Assembly: GCA_964017065.1 (NCBI GenBank)
Contig: OZ024787.1
Location: forward strand, 7,859,899 to 7,923,898
DNA length: 64,000 bases
From: Haliclona indistincta
Lineage: Eukaryota; Porifera; Demospongiae; Haplosclerida; Chalinidae
Direction: 5' to 3'
In this document: positions 36,701 to 46,846 of the stretch, piece by piece
Layout: the number at the start of each line of letters is the position of its first letter
Numbering within the stretch: position 1 is the first letter of the stretch
Notes under the pieces: generated by a model
Seen by the model: the letters and a program-made list of their open reading frames with translations, nothing else
Databases searched by the model: none
Told to the model about the DNA's origin: nothing
Translations under genes and position numbers: made by a program

Positions 36701-37524
36701 AATAAGTATATTGCTAAATTGCCTCCATAGTCTGCTCTGTTTTGTGATAGTCTCAAATTGCTCAGGACCACTGTTGCTAAATCAAATCCTGATTCAGTCT
36801 TCAAAGATATTCCTCCGCCATATTGTGTAATGCCGTCTAAATAGCTAGTATTACCACACTTAGTAATGTTGGAGTGTGATAGCTCTAGTGTGTAGCCTGT
36901 GTTGCTGTATTGCTGAGTTTTATATTCAATGCCTACTCCACCTGCACTACTATAACTCATTTTATTATGATAGAAGGAGCAGTTGGTGATTATAACATTG
37001 TCACTGTTGTAAACAAATAGTCCACGTCCTGTCATGTGTTGTATTGAGTTCTTGAGAAAGAGTAAACTTTGAACGCTATCAAATTGAAATACTGCATGAT
37101 GATCTCCTCCACAGTTGACTACTGTAAGACCTTCAACAGTGATGTTGTGGGAGGTAGCAAAGTAAAACCCTCCTATCCCTCTGGTGCAGTTGATAATGAC
37201 AGTAGACTGCATAACAGTCTCCTCAGCTCCTGCTAGTGGCCACTGACCTTGTCCCTTCAGAGTCAGGTTGTGTACATTTCTGACTTTTACAAGATCCTCT
37301 CTATCAAACCTGTGTTGTCCTTCCAAGAAGATAATGGTAGTATCAGAGGTAAAGTAGTAGTCAGGCTGGGAGATGTAGTGGGAGAGGTTGTGGCATATCT
37401 GGTGTGGAGGACATGACTGCTCATGACTAGCTGCATCATCAGCTGTGACATAGTAGACATCAGTGGTTGTGAAGGCAGTGAGAGGTACAGCCAATAACAG
37501 CAACAACACTAGTAACACAGCCAT
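33760..37524 (-). CDS. Copy D: intact beta-helix/Cys-rich/multi-TM surface protein (1,254 aa)
   Basis: This is an intronless family member starting at the ATG at 37524 (the codon before it is TTG). The signal peptide occupies about residues 1-18, then SCPPHQICHNLSHYI. The beta-helix-like ectodomain runs to about residue 620. The Cys-rich module includes CPIDYCNRSNVSF and CGQCQSHLSIMLGSN. Hydrophobic segments begin at WYLFLLPVFAIAGIVLVTML. The cytosolic tail carries KKIKRRLGF and ends in LLAREPLLFDT. Its ectodomain resembles A and F more than B or E. It lacks obvious lesions, so it is a good candidate for a functional gene. Its 3' flank is interrupted 200 bp downstream by a 7.3 kb nested insertion, which may affect transcript ending. 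Function is unknown. Confidence 0.9.
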   Translation of the reverse strand: MAVLLVLLLLLAVPLTAFTTTDVYYVTADDAASHEQSCPPHQICHNLSHYISQPDYYFTSDTTIIFLEGQHRFDREDLVKVRNVHNLTLKGQGQWPLAGAEETVMQSTVIINCTRGIGGFYFATSHNITVEGLTVVNCGGDHHAVFQFDSVQSLLFLKNSIQHMTGRGLFVYNSDNVIITNCSFYHNKMSYSSAGGVGIEYKTQQYSNTGYTLELSHSNITKCGNTSYLDGITQYGGGISLKTESGFDLATVVLSNLRLSQNRADYGGNLAIYLLGQGKVMINISNCFISHGYASVGGGMNIYAETESSFRVENTHLVENYGLHSEISYIQNKNFYHSRFSLINSSIMHTETHSYSGVMIIAYYSTIEIMKTKVRLKKQKVAGFHVDVLSVAVTNCQFERSDGVFEEAILYVKASTLLITNCTFSNNTGDSSVIVIDNENNGDVFNFINISDSTISHNNMTGITIISLHFGTIYFSGHNVIQNNRNTEGAGIKMETEFQIAVRGILMLYNNTADNHGGAILVKQPFFSLQRRSMCTFLFEDNSSTVIFSGNRAQKGGSDMYGAILMGCDEYHGLYVSHVHHRKQPNETSWYLDSPLMKNLHFSNTDRLSSMSSDPIMVCFCNTTTNLPDCSDRTHHIQTYPGLEINTSIATVGHYGGTSAGDVKVSAQHATIVRYYGQNQTTNCFQLHILLQNTSSTTALVDIRLKNVKQGLGVSIGVDILECPIGFTKILGKCQCSRLLSNVQCQPSATPFKFLRSGNSWFAYINNTQCVTGTTNCPIDYCNRSNVSFNIMAPDRQCVDNRTGILCGQCQSHLSIMLGSNRCSTCSNWYLFLLPVFAIAGIVLVTMLMFLNLTISVGSINGLLFYANMVKLNEAFFFPYGSVPVMSQFISWLNLDLGIEVCLYDGLDGYWNSWLQFVFPAYLFLIMGGIIVGCRYSVWLCRLCGSHAVPALATLFLMSYTKILLTVTNALSMSRLPCNDSILTVWSVDGNIEYGSGKHLILVVFSCGVLVIGLAYPVLVLCAPLLERYSDKCIPQHRWNPVAKFKPLLDAYGGPYKDKYRFWTGVTLMVRLTFTVTFSFTSGGLAVINAAIITTIVLGILTFWSFTKGVYKRIYLTVLETFFLINISLLSTYRLVSASLGSTNYPNMAIIISASLSIVVCLAIMATHLWWSFDLKKIKRRLGFNARPEYVLLPQLVADEDGEEDRPYLGSPPSIVYGSHRGEHQFVLEFLHSHDEIESSSPVLLAREPLLFDT

Positions 37525-37582
37525 CAAATGGATCTTGTTGCAACTTGCAACACAAATGTATCGACAGTCTCACTTGAGACCC

Positions 37583-37590
37583 TTTATTAA
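37583..37590 (-). promoter_or_regulatory. Variant TATA box of copy D
   Basis: The minus strand reads TTAATAAAGG at the position of TATAAAG in the other copies, about 58 bp from the ATG. An ATGCAAAT octamer (37634-37641, plus strand) lies about 45 bp further out. Confidence 0.45.
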
Positions 37591-37659
37591 GGTAGAAGCA
37601 TGTACTGCAATCAGTCTCCTGTTATGTATTATTATGCAAATCTCTAGACATGCATGTGC

Positions 37660-38396
37660 AGCTAGCTAGCTACATTAGTCATTTTACATAATCTATGCAT
37701 GATTTGTTTTTATATGGTCAGTGGGGTGAGGTGAACCTGACCATATTTGTCTAACCACTAAGATTATTAAGACTAAATACCACCTGTGGGGATTCCACTC
37801 CATCCTGACCAGTCCCTTAGTTAATCTTGTGGGCTAGACATTCTGGGGTTTCCACCCCGGATTGTTTGGTTCATGAAACTATGGCAGACTGGTCATGATA
37901 ATGGTAATGTGGGTGCAAGGGATGAAACAAATAGATCCACAGGTGCTGCAGCACTACCAGTATGCTACATAAGTATTAGTTAAAGTAGTGTTGGAGGGGT
38001 GTAAAGCATGAGTTTTGATCCCGAGTGCTTTTAGCATGAGCATGAGTTTTGCATGAGTTTTAGCATGAGCATGAGTTTTAGCATAAAGCATGAGTTTTGA
38101 TCCCGAGTGCTTTTTTCCATGTACCACTCTTTAACTGATTTAGAGCACACCTCTCCTGGTTGAAAGTGATGTGATAGGCTATGTTAGTGCTATGTTGGGC
38201 TATGTAGCCCAATGAACAACAGTAGTAGAAAAGCAGCATTCATGATTTTTAGCTTTTGTGGAATGTGTGTGAACTGCTGTTTATATACACGCTAACTGGT
38301 GCTGTAACAATTGAAATGATCTAGCCACTACCTGAGCAGCCATTTGTAAATAAGGCTGTAGCAAAGCAGATTGTAGGCGCTTGATTATTATACTTA
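37660..38396. other. 5' module of copy D and GCATGAGTTTT repeats; no gene
   Basis: Family upstream blocks run to about 38000 and end in a short irregular tandem of GCATGAGTTTT (38005-38112), with TTTTGATCCCGAGTGCTTTT on both sides. The rest up to the retrotransposon has no recognisable feature. Confidence 0.5.
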
Positions 38397-39012
38397 TTGA
38401 TGAGAAATGAGAAAGATGAAAAGGGAAATAAGAAAGCACCTAGCGTAACAGAATCCACAATGGTCAAACTTTATCTATCCCAAGTTAGACCACTCTTGGA
38501 ATATGGTGTTGAGGTGTGGCATCCATATCTCTCTAAGGACACACAGGCTTTAGAAAATGTGCAGAAATTTGCACTTCGCATTTGTTCTAATAACTGGCAA
38601 GCTAACTACCATGACTTACTTGAGCATTATAATTTACCTACTTTGGAAAATCGTCGTCTATATCTGTCTTTGTGCACTTTCTTTAAAATCGTACACAAAC
38701 TTAGTTATTTTCCTGCTTCCCTTATACCATCTCATTTTTCATTCTCTGCTCTCCGTTCTTCTAATCCTCATAATTTCTTTATTCCTTTCTCTCGTACTTA
38801 TCAGTCTGCCAACTCTTTCATGTTTCGTTCTATTAAATTATGGAATAACCTACCTACAGAAGCTAAACTGTGTACTGACCTTAAGTTATTTAAAAAACTT
38901 ATTTTACCTTTATTTAGTTAACTTAATTAATTATACCTACCACTACTAGCACGATTTGCTAAATGTGTGTTATTTCTATAAAAAAAAAAAAAATAAAATA
39001 AAATAAAATAAG
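38397..39012 (+). mobile_element. 5'-truncated non-LTR retrotransposon (reverse transcriptase C-terminus)
   Basis: A 174-codon frame (38397-38921) carries the typical C-terminal tail of jockey/CR1-like reverse transcriptases: LYLSQVRPLLEYGVEVWHPY, LENVQKFALRIC, LPTLENRRLYLSLCTFFKI and FRSIKLWNNLPTEAK. The catalytic palm motifs are absent because the 5' part is missing. The element ends in an A-run followed by AAATA repeats (about 38979-39012), a typical target-primed 3' tail. It is the likely relative of the donor of the fragment at 19811-20055. Confidence 0.85.
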
Positions 39013-39479
39013 GTCACTCTACTGTAATAACACATGATATCAGAAGAGAGGCACTCTTGATTTGGATATGATAACACTGAATGTGGACACATGTTGTTTT
39101 GTAAATAGCACTCAGTTTGTGTTCGTGAGTGGTATACATGCATATTCAACAGGAATTATAGTGTTATGTAAACTAAGCCTACTAGCAACCATTCAGGTAT
39201 AAGTCACAGCAATCGGCTCACTACTGAGCATGCTCAAAGAAACAAAGTGGAATAAATGTTGAGTGCTTTTGATGAAACTAAGCAAAGAGGGAATTTTTAA
39301 AATAGTTAATTAACGCCTAGAGATCAGCAAAGGTCAAATCTGAAATGTCTTTACATCTCAAATTGCTTAACAACTATTATCTTGCCAAGTTTTATGCTTC
39401 TAATATGATAAAACCCACATTCATGCACATTTAGCACATAATTTATCTGCCTGACTAATAAGTACTGTTATCAAAGCAA
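39013..39479. other. Spacer without recognised feature
   Basis: AT-rich sequence with no long frame, no clear repeat and no RNA gene recognised. Confidence 0.4.
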
Positions 39480-39820
39480 ACGGTACTGTCTTCAGTCTCC
39501 TGTTATGCATTATTATTCAAATCTTTAGACATGCATGTGTAACTAGCTACAAGTTTGATTCATCTCTAATAACTCAATTAGTGATTTTATGTCATCTGTC
39601 AGTGGTGTTATATGTCAACAATGTCTAATTAAACTATACTTGCCTAACCATTAGGATTGTTATGACTAAGTACCGCCTGTAGGTACTCCACCCCATCCTG
39701 ACAAGACAAGTAGTGGGTTATAGTTAGTCTTGTGGGCCATTCTGGGGTTTCCCTCACAAAACTATGGCAGACTGGTCATGATGATGGTAATATGTGGGTG
39801 CAAAGCTCAGAAAAATTACT
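39480..39820 (-). other. Orphan 5' flank of the gene family
   Basis: It contains the upstream blocks that normally stand just outside a family TATA box (ACTGTCTTCAGTCTCCTGTTATG, TTTAGACATGCATGTG, ACCGCCTGTAGGTACTCC) in the usual order. No family gene or TATA box follows on its 3' side. It most resembles the 5' flank of copy D. Confidence 0.6.
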
Positions 39821-39824
39821 TGAT

Positions 39825-40163
39825 CAATCCTTGACCGCTGAAAGTTTGAGAAACATTGTGACAGCGCAAAGATCTGAAGTGCTTTCATCTTGATTTGTGA
39901 CATTGAGCTTTTGCTCTTTTTTCTCTAGCAGCATGCAGCTTTTCGCTTTTTCAACTCTTATAGTTGCTTCTTCGAAGCAAGTCTAGGCGACTTTCATAGA
40001 CCTCATACAAGCGCTTACACTTCAGATTCACTTAGAGATAGCTAAAATGCAGTAGAAATGTATATCAGTAGATAATATGTACGATAACTCATTTTCACAC
40101 ATGAGTAGCCACCATCTTAATTCGTGGTCATCCCTACATATCACTGGTGAGCGGCAATGATAA
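39825..40163. mobile_element. X3: right end of the X element
   Basis: Shares CTTACACTTCAGATTCACTTA, a GCCACCATCTT variant of the GCCGCCATCTT motif, GTCATCCCTACATATCA and an imperfect version of the terminal palindrome with X1 and X2. It adjoins the 3' flank of copy E. Confidence 0.65.
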
Positions 40164-40326
40164 TTCATCACATAGCACAATTCATGTTATGAAGGAAGAA
40201 ATTAGTAATGTAAGAGTTAACATTAACATTAATTTTCTACAGTATGACCTGTCACACATGCTAGTTATCACTACCGTATATAGACAGTAGAACAAAGAAT
40301 CTAACAAACTCATAGTACTCATGAGA

Positions 40327-43300
40327 TTAAGTATCAAACAGTAGTGGCTCTCTTGCTAACAGCACTGGAGAAGAAGACTCAAGCTCATCGTGAGGATGGG
40401 GAAACTCCAGTACAAACTGATGCTCTCCTCTATGTGAGCCATACACTATTGATGGTGGGGAACCTAAATCAGGTCTGTCCTCTTCACCATCTTCATCTGC
40501 AACCGACTGGGGCAATAATGCATACTCTGGTCGAGCATTAAATCCAAGCTTTCTTTTGATCTTTTTGAGGTCAAAGCTCCACCAGAGGTGAGTTGCCATG
40601 ATAACAAGACAGACAACAATGGAGAGACTAACAGAGATGATGATTGCCATATTTGGATAATTTGTAGACCCAAGAGAAGCAGTAACCAATCTATATGTGC
40701 TAAGAAAAAATATATTGACAAGGAAAAACATTTCGAACACAGTAAGGTCAATTCTCTTATAAACTCCTTTTGTGAATAACCAAAATGTGAGAATACCCAC
40801 TACAATGGTAGTGATTATGGCAGCATTGATGACAGCCAATCCTCCTGAAGTGAAGGAGAATGCCACAGTGAGAGTCAGTCGCATCATCAGAGTCACTCCT
40901 GTCCAGAATCGATACCTGTCTTTGTAAGGTCCTCCATAAGCATCCAAAAGTGGCTTGAAATATGACACAGGATTCCACATGTGCTGTGGGATACACTTGT
41001 CACTGTATCTCTCTAGCAGAGGAGCACACAACACTAAAACAGGATAAGCCAGTCCAATAACTAGGACACCACAGGAGAAGACTACCAGAACAAGGTGTTT
41101 ACCACTGCCATACTCAATGTTCCCATCTACACTCCACACTGTCAGTATACTGTCATTGCATGGCAGCCGAGACATGGAAAGAGCAATAGTGACTGTCAGC
41201 AAGATTTTAGTGTAGGACATGAGAAACAATGTAGCTAGAGCTGGGACAGCATGAGAGCCACACAACCTGCAAAGCCACACGGAGTAGCGACAACCCACAA
41301 TAATACCTCCCATGAGCAGGAACAGGTAAGCAGGAAAAGCAAACTGTAGCCAAGTGTTCCAGTATCCATCCAGTCCATTAAACAAACACACTTCAATACC
41401 CAGGTCAACGTTCAGCCATGAGATGAATTGGCTCACCACTGGAACATTACCATTTTGGAAGAAATCTTCGTTGAGCTTTACCAAATTAGCATAGAACAGT
41501 AGTCCATTGATAGTTCCGACAGAGACACTCAAGTTGAGGAACATCAACATAGCCACTAACACTATGCCAGTGAGTCCAAACACTGGCAACAAGAATAGAT
41601 ACCAGTTGGAGCAAATACCACAGCGGTTGGATCCCAGCATGATACTAAGATGAGACTGGCATTGTCCACAGAGTATACCTGTTCTATTGGCCACACACTG
41701 ACGATCAGGTGCCATGATGTCAAAGGAGACATTGGATCGATTGCAGTATTCAAAAGGACAATTAGTAGTACCTACTATGCAATGAGAGTTGTTATTGTAG
41801 CCAAACCAACTGTTGCCTGATCTCAAAAACTTAAAAGGCTTGGCAGACAACTGACATTGGACATTAATCAACAAATGACTACATTGACACTGCCCTAAGA
41901 TCTCAGTAAACCCAATTGGACACTCTAATATGTCCACTCCAATAGACACACCTAATCCTTGTTCTACATGCTTCAATCTGATATCAACCAGTGCTGTTGT
42001 TGAGGATGTGTTCTGCAGGAGAATGTGGAGTTGGAAACAGTTGGTGGTCTGATTCTGTCCATAGTGTCGAACTAGTGTTGCATGTTGAGCACTGACCTGC
42101 ACATCACCAGGACTTGTACCACCATAGTAACCTACTGTGGCTATTGATGTGTTGATCTCTAGTCCTGGATATGTTTGTATGTGATGGGTCCTATCAGAGC
42201 AGTCTGGTAGGTTAGTGGTGGTGTTACAGAAGCAGACAATGACGGGATCAGATGACATGGAGGAGAGTCTGTCAGTGTTACTGAAATGAAGATGTTTCTT
42301 GAGAGGAGAGTCTAAGTACCATGAGGTTTCATTAGGACGTCCTATATGTTTTACATGTGATACATGATGTATGCCATCATCATTATCACAACCCATCAGT
42401 ATAGCCCCATACATATCACTCCCTCCTTTATGTGCTCTGTTTCCTGAGAAGATCACCGAACTAGAATTTTTATCAAATTGAAATGTACATATCGATGGTA
42501 AATGTATTTGTGAAGTGAAGATATTAGGTTGCTTTACTAATATTGCTCCACCATGTTTATCAGCAGTGTTGTTGTACAACATCAATGTACCATTGACCAC
42601 AATTTGAGCTTTATTTTCCATTTTAATACCAGCTCCCTCTGTGTCTCTGTTGTTTTGTATGACATTGTTACCATAGAAGTGTACCAATTGTTTGTTGTTA
42701 CTTATAGTGATTCCAGTCATGTTGTTGTGTGATATAGTGGAGTCTGTGATAGAGATGACATGGTAATATTTATTGTCATTATTAATTACAATGACTGAAT
42801 AATCTCCTGTGTTGTTTGAGAATGTACAGTTTGTGATAGATATTTCGGTATTTTTTACATATAAGATAGCCTTTTCACAGTCACTTCTCTCAAACTGGCA
42901 ATTCGTGATATCTACAGGAGAAGCTTGAAATCCACTTTTTGCAATATAAAATCCTTTGTCGTATTGTTTACAGAGTCTCACTTTAGTATCCATGAAGTAT
43001 ATAGCAGGATAACGACCAGTGATAACCACTCCATTTTTTGACCATTTTTCCGTATGCATAATGCTTGATTTGATGAAATAAAATTTTGAAATTGATCTGA
43101 ATGAAGTTTTGCTCTGATAGTATATCTCACTAGCATAACCATTAACATTTTCCGCTAAGTGTGTGTTTTCAACTTTGACGCTTGATTCAGTCCAAGCATC
43201 AATGTACATTCCGCCACCCAGAACAGTAGCATATCCATGAGAGATGAGGCAGTTGCCGATATTAATCATCACTTTGCTTGGACCAAATAATCGTATTCCT

Positions 43301-44106
43301 AAATTGCCTCCATAGTCTGCTCTGTTTTGTGATAGTATTAAATTGCTCAGGATCACTGTTGCTAAATCAAATCCAGATACGGTCTCCAAATATACTCCTC
43401 CTCCATACGTATTGTCGTTTTCATAGGCAGTACTACCACCACACTTAGTAATGTTGGAGTATGATAGCTCTAGTGTGTAGTTTGTGTTGCTGTACTGCTG
43501 TGTATTATAATAAATACCTACTCCACTATAACTTATTGACGTGTCATTATGATAGTAGGAGCAGTTAGTGATTATAACATTGTCACTGTTGCGAACAAAT
43601 ATTCCAAATCCTGTCATGTGTTGTATTGAGTTCTTGAGAAAGAGTAAACTTTGAACATCATCAAATTGAAACACTGCAGCACGAACTCCTCCACAGTTGA
43701 CTACTGTAAGACCTTCAACAGTGATGTTATGAGAGGTAGCAAAATAGAATCCTCCTCTCCCTCTGGTGCAGTTGATAATGACAGTAGACTGCATCACAGT
43801 CTCCTCAGCTCCTGCTACCGGCCACTGACCTTGTCCCTTCAGAGTTAGGTTGAGTACATGTCTAATATATAAATGACTTTCTCTATCAAAGAAGTGTTCT
43901 CCTTTCAAGAAAATAAGAGTAGTGTCTGAAGTGAAATAGTAGTCAGGTTTTGAGATGTAGTAGGAGAGGTTGTGGCATATCTGGTGTGGAGGACATGACT
44001 GCTCATGACTAGCTGCATCATCAGCTGTGACATAGTAGACATCAGTGGTTGTGAAGGCAGTTAGAGGTACAGCCAACAACAGCAGCAACACTAGTAACAC
44101 AGCCAT
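40327..44106 (-). CDS. Copy E: intact beta-helix/Cys-rich/multi-TM surface protein (1,259 aa)
   Basis: Intronless, starting at the ATG at 44106. The open frame extends upstream through a GTG, but the TATA box lies there, so that extension is not used. The signal peptide is about residues 1-18 and the ectodomain about 60-700. The Cys-rich module includes CPIGFTEILGQCQC and the CGQC motif at about 813. Hydrophobic segments lie near 837-857, 862-876, 917-939, 953-975, 1004-1027, 1063-1085, 1090-1110, 1122-1140 and 1154-1175. The tail runs to 1259, with KKIKRKLGF, an acidic patch (DEDGEED) and LLAREPLLFDT. The ectodomain is nearly identical to pseudogene C, so E is the intact sister of C. The topology would be N-terminus outside with the tail probably inside, if nine segments are real. 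Function is unknown. Confidence 0.9.
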   Translation of the reverse strand: MAVLLVLLLLLAVPLTAFTTTDVYYVTADDAASHEQSCPPHQICHNLSYYISKPDYYFTSDTTLIFLKGEHFFDRESHLYIRHVLNLTLKGQGQWPVAGAEETVMQSTVIINCTRGRGGFYFATSHNITVEGLTVVNCGGVRAAVFQFDDVQSLLFLKNSIQHMTGFGIFVRNSDNVIITNCSYYHNDTSISYSGVGIYYNTQQYSNTNYTLELSYSNITKCGGSTAYENDNTYGGGVYLETVSGFDLATVILSNLILSQNRADYGGNLGIRLFGPSKVMINIGNCLISHGYATVLGGGMYIDAWTESSVKVENTHLAENVNGYASEIYYQSKTSFRSISKFYFIKSSIMHTEKWSKNGVVITGRYPAIYFMDTKVRLCKQYDKGFYIAKSGFQASPVDITNCQFERSDCEKAILYVKNTEISITNCTFSNNTGDYSVIVINNDNKYYHVISITDSTISHNNMTGITISNNKQLVHFYGNNVIQNNRDTEGAGIKMENKAQIVVNGTLMLYNNTADKHGGAILVKQPNIFTSQIHLPSICTFQFDKNSSSVIFSGNRAHKGGSDMYGAILMGCDNDDGIHHVSHVKHIGRPNETSWYLDSPLKKHLHFSNTDRLSSMSSDPVIVCFCNTTTNLPDCSDRTHHIQTYPGLEINTSIATVGYYGGTSPGDVQVSAQHATLVRHYGQNQTTNCFQLHILLQNTSSTTALVDIRLKHVEQGLGVSIGVDILECPIGFTEILGQCQCSHLLINVQCQLSAKPFKFLRSGNSWFGYNNNSHCIVGTTNCPFEYCNRSNVSFDIMAPDRQCVANRTGILCGQCQSHLSIMLGSNRCGICSNWYLFLLPVFGLTGIVLVAMLMFLNLSVSVGTINGLLFYANLVKLNEDFFQNGNVPVVSQFISWLNVDLGIEVCLFNGLDGYWNTWLQFAFPAYLFLLMGGIIVGCRYSVWLCRLCGSHAVPALATLFLMSYTKILLTVTIALSMSRLPCNDSILTVWSVDGNIEYGSGKHLVLVVFSCGVLVIGLAYPVLVLCAPLLERYSDKCIPQHMWNPVSYFKPLLDAYGGPYKDRYRFWTGVTLMMRLTLTVAFSFTSGGLAVINAAIITTIVVGILTFWLFTKGVYKRIDLTVFEMFFLVNIFFLSTYRLVTASLGSTNYPNMAIIISVSLSIVVCLVIMATHLWWSFDLKKIKRKLGFNARPEYALLPQSVADEDGEEDRPDLGSPPSIVYGSHRGEHQFVLEFPHPHDELESSSPVLLAREPLLFDT

Positions 44107-44157
44107 CGACAGGATGTTGTTGCAACACAATTGTACCAACACTCTCACTTGAGACCC

Positions 44158-44164
44158 CTTTATA
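44158..44164 (-). promoter_or_regulatory. TATA box of copy E
   Basis: TATAAAG on the minus strand, 52 bp from the ATG. The usual GTACTGCATTCAGT block lies 20-40 bp further upstream. Confidence 0.6.
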
Positions 44165-44186
44165 AGCACTATTATTGAAACAGTAC

Positions 44187-44844
44187 TGCATTCAGTGTCC
44201 TGTTATGCAAACCTCTAGACATGCATTTGCAACTAGCTACAAATTTAATTTATCTCTCATAACTCAATTAGTCCTTTTACATCATTGTAATTAATGCATG
44301 GTTTTTCTTTATGGTCAGTGGTGTTATGACAACAAAGTCTAATTAAATCATACTTGCCTATAACCATTAGGATTATTATGACTAAAATTAATACCGCCTG
44401 TAGGTACTCCACTCCATCCTGACCAGTCAAGTAGTGGGTTATGGTTTGTCTTGTAGGCCAGACATTCTTGGGTTTCCACCCTGAAACGTCTGGTTCACGA
44501 AACTATGGCAGGCTAGTAATGTGGGTGCAAGGGATGAAATAAAATAGATCCACATGTGCTGCAGCACTACCAGTATGCTACATAAGTATTAGTTAAAGTA
44601 CTGTTGGAGGGGTGTATGAAAGACAAAGCATGAGATCAAATCCAGAGTGCTTTGTCAGTGGCTGCTGAACTGGCTTAATTGTAGGCTATTGACTGAGAGC
44701 ATGCATGAAGTCTTATACATGCAGCTACTGATGTAGGGATGAATGGTCTATCACCCAGTCAATCGCGTTGTGTCAGTACCATTCCGTGTTACCTCCGTGT
44801 TTTTTACATTGTGAACAAGTGCAGATTTCTTGTAAATAATAATT
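44187..44844. repeat. 5' module of copy E with solo M1 arm
   Basis: Same block order as at 12230 and 20130, ending in an M1 arm at about 44731-44830. No gene. Confidence 0.55.
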
Positions 44845-46747
44845 AAAGTAAAGTAAAAAAGCTTTAATAAAAAAACTGAAAAGTGTAGGGATGACTCTTA
44901 AAAAAGGAAAGGAACAAGATGGGATGATGCTTGCAAAAGTAAAGGAACAAGATGGGATGATGCTAAGCTTGCAAATGTAAAAGTCCCAAGTATCCCTACA
45001 TCAGCGGCTTGCTGCGACGCAACTGACAAATACAGAATCCTCTTCCTATACCTTTACAATCGTCGATTACTTCATCGGACTGCGTCCTCCAAACTCAGCT
45101 ACCTGCAGCTTATTTACAACTGTCAACTACTTCATCGGACTGCGTCCTCCTAAACACAGATACCTCTAGTTATTTACAACCGTCAATTACTTCATCGGAC
45201 TGCGTCCTCCAAACACAGATACCTCTAGTTATTTACAACTGTCAACTACTTCATCGGACTGCGTCCTCCTAAACACATATACCTCTAGTTATTTACAACC
45301 GTCAATTACTCCATCGGACTGCGTCCTCCTTCAAGCCGCTGATGTAGGGATACTTGGGACTTTTACATTTGCAAGCTTAGCATCATCCCATCTTGTTCCT
45401 TTACTTTTGCAAGCATCATCCCATCTTGTTCCTTTCCTTTTTTAAGAGTCATCCCTACACTTTTCAGTTTTTTTATTAAAGCTTTTTTACTTTACTTGTT
45501 CCTGTTACTTTTTTGATCACTATCAGTTTGAACTTATTAGCTGTATTCTATGATAGATGTTATTTCATTTTGACAACTCTGTGAGCAGCAGTTACTAGTC
45601 TAGCAGATGTGAACGTGCACAGGGTCTGGAGAGTAAGGAGTGTAGTTTAAAATAATGTTTAATATTACCAATCATTCATTGAAAGGTTTAAAATAGTAAA
45701 GAGGTTAAGGACGCAGATAGCAAAATATCAAGTCCAGGTATGATTTGACAACATGAGTACAGTAATGGATAAAGGAAGACGGACTAATACTGACAACTCA
45801 TGATGCTGCAAGCCTAATAGTAGAAGCACGCCTAGTAGAACCTTGTTGATGTCAATATCACACTCACAGAGGCTTCTAGTCCTTTACAACTTACGCTGCG
45901 TGGTGTAGGAACCTTACTGTGCGTAGAATCTCAGTTGCTGCCGGGTAACTGAATCGTTCACGTCTGGGTATGTCAGTTTTAACCCGCCATCTGAAGCTTT
46001 AACGAACAGATCAGCGTTACTTAATAGGGTATAGTACTGCTCTAGACAAATTTCATACCTCTGGCTTGCGCGCTGAAGCGTCCAGAGCAGAGACAAAACG
46101 CAGTATCGATCGAGATGGCTGCAAAACTGATGTGGGCGGAGTTAATGATACGAGCGACAAGAGGGTTAATTATTTAATGGCGTCTTCAGTCCAAAACGGC
46201 CCAAAAACCATGTTTTTCAAGGATTACTCGCTTCTGGTAGTGTTTAATGCCTATCTAAGAAGTAAGTGCACTATTCCAGATATATACACGTACAATTGTG
46301 CAGGTTTGGTAGTCATTCGTTAACTCAGGACAGCGCTAGGCTTACCGAAAGAAGAAAGAAGAAAGAAGATGAACAATTCGCGTGGGCGGCGATTTCAGTT
46401 TACCACTTTAGAAACGTCTGCCAGCTTCACCAAGGGTATTTTCATGCTCAGAACAATCGTCTGATCAATCCTAGGTGTCTGGACTCTCGAGAAACGCTAA
46501 AATGGCGAAGATCTAGCAACGGCTCTCTGAGAGTCGCCATCTTGATTTTCGTCGTCGAGCAAGCAGTCCAGGCGACTTTCATGAACTTCCTACAAGCGCT
46601 TGCACTTGAGATTCCCTCAGAGATAGTTAAAATGCAGTAGAAATGTATAACAGCAGAGAAAATTGCAAAAACTCATTTTCACACATGAGTAGCCGCCATC
46701 TTAGTTCGAGGTCATCCCTACATATCATTGCCGATCGGCAATGATAA
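44845..46747. mobile_element. X2: composite X element downstream of copy F
   Basis: Full relative of X1. It has a long inverted repeat with arms at 44846-45010 and about 45336-45497, a 60-bp tandem loop, a spacer with GGCGTCTTCAGTCCAAAACG, a short GAAA/GAAGAAA tract (46347-46369), a GCCGCCATCTT motif (46692-46702) and the terminal 24-bp palindrome (46723-46746). It ends directly at the 3' flank of copy F. No transposase. Confidence 0.75.
45066..45325 (+). repeat. 60-bp tandem repeat in X2
   Basis: About four units starting TACTTCATCGGACTGCGTCC. One unit is a base shorter, which breaks the open frame seen in X1. Confidence 0.7.
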
Positions 46748-46846
46748 TTACATCATAAACTGTCACGTTATTTCAGTGTCGTACATGCTATTAGTCACTA
46801 CTGTCTATAAACTATAGAACAAAGAAACTTATAGTACTCAGAGAGA

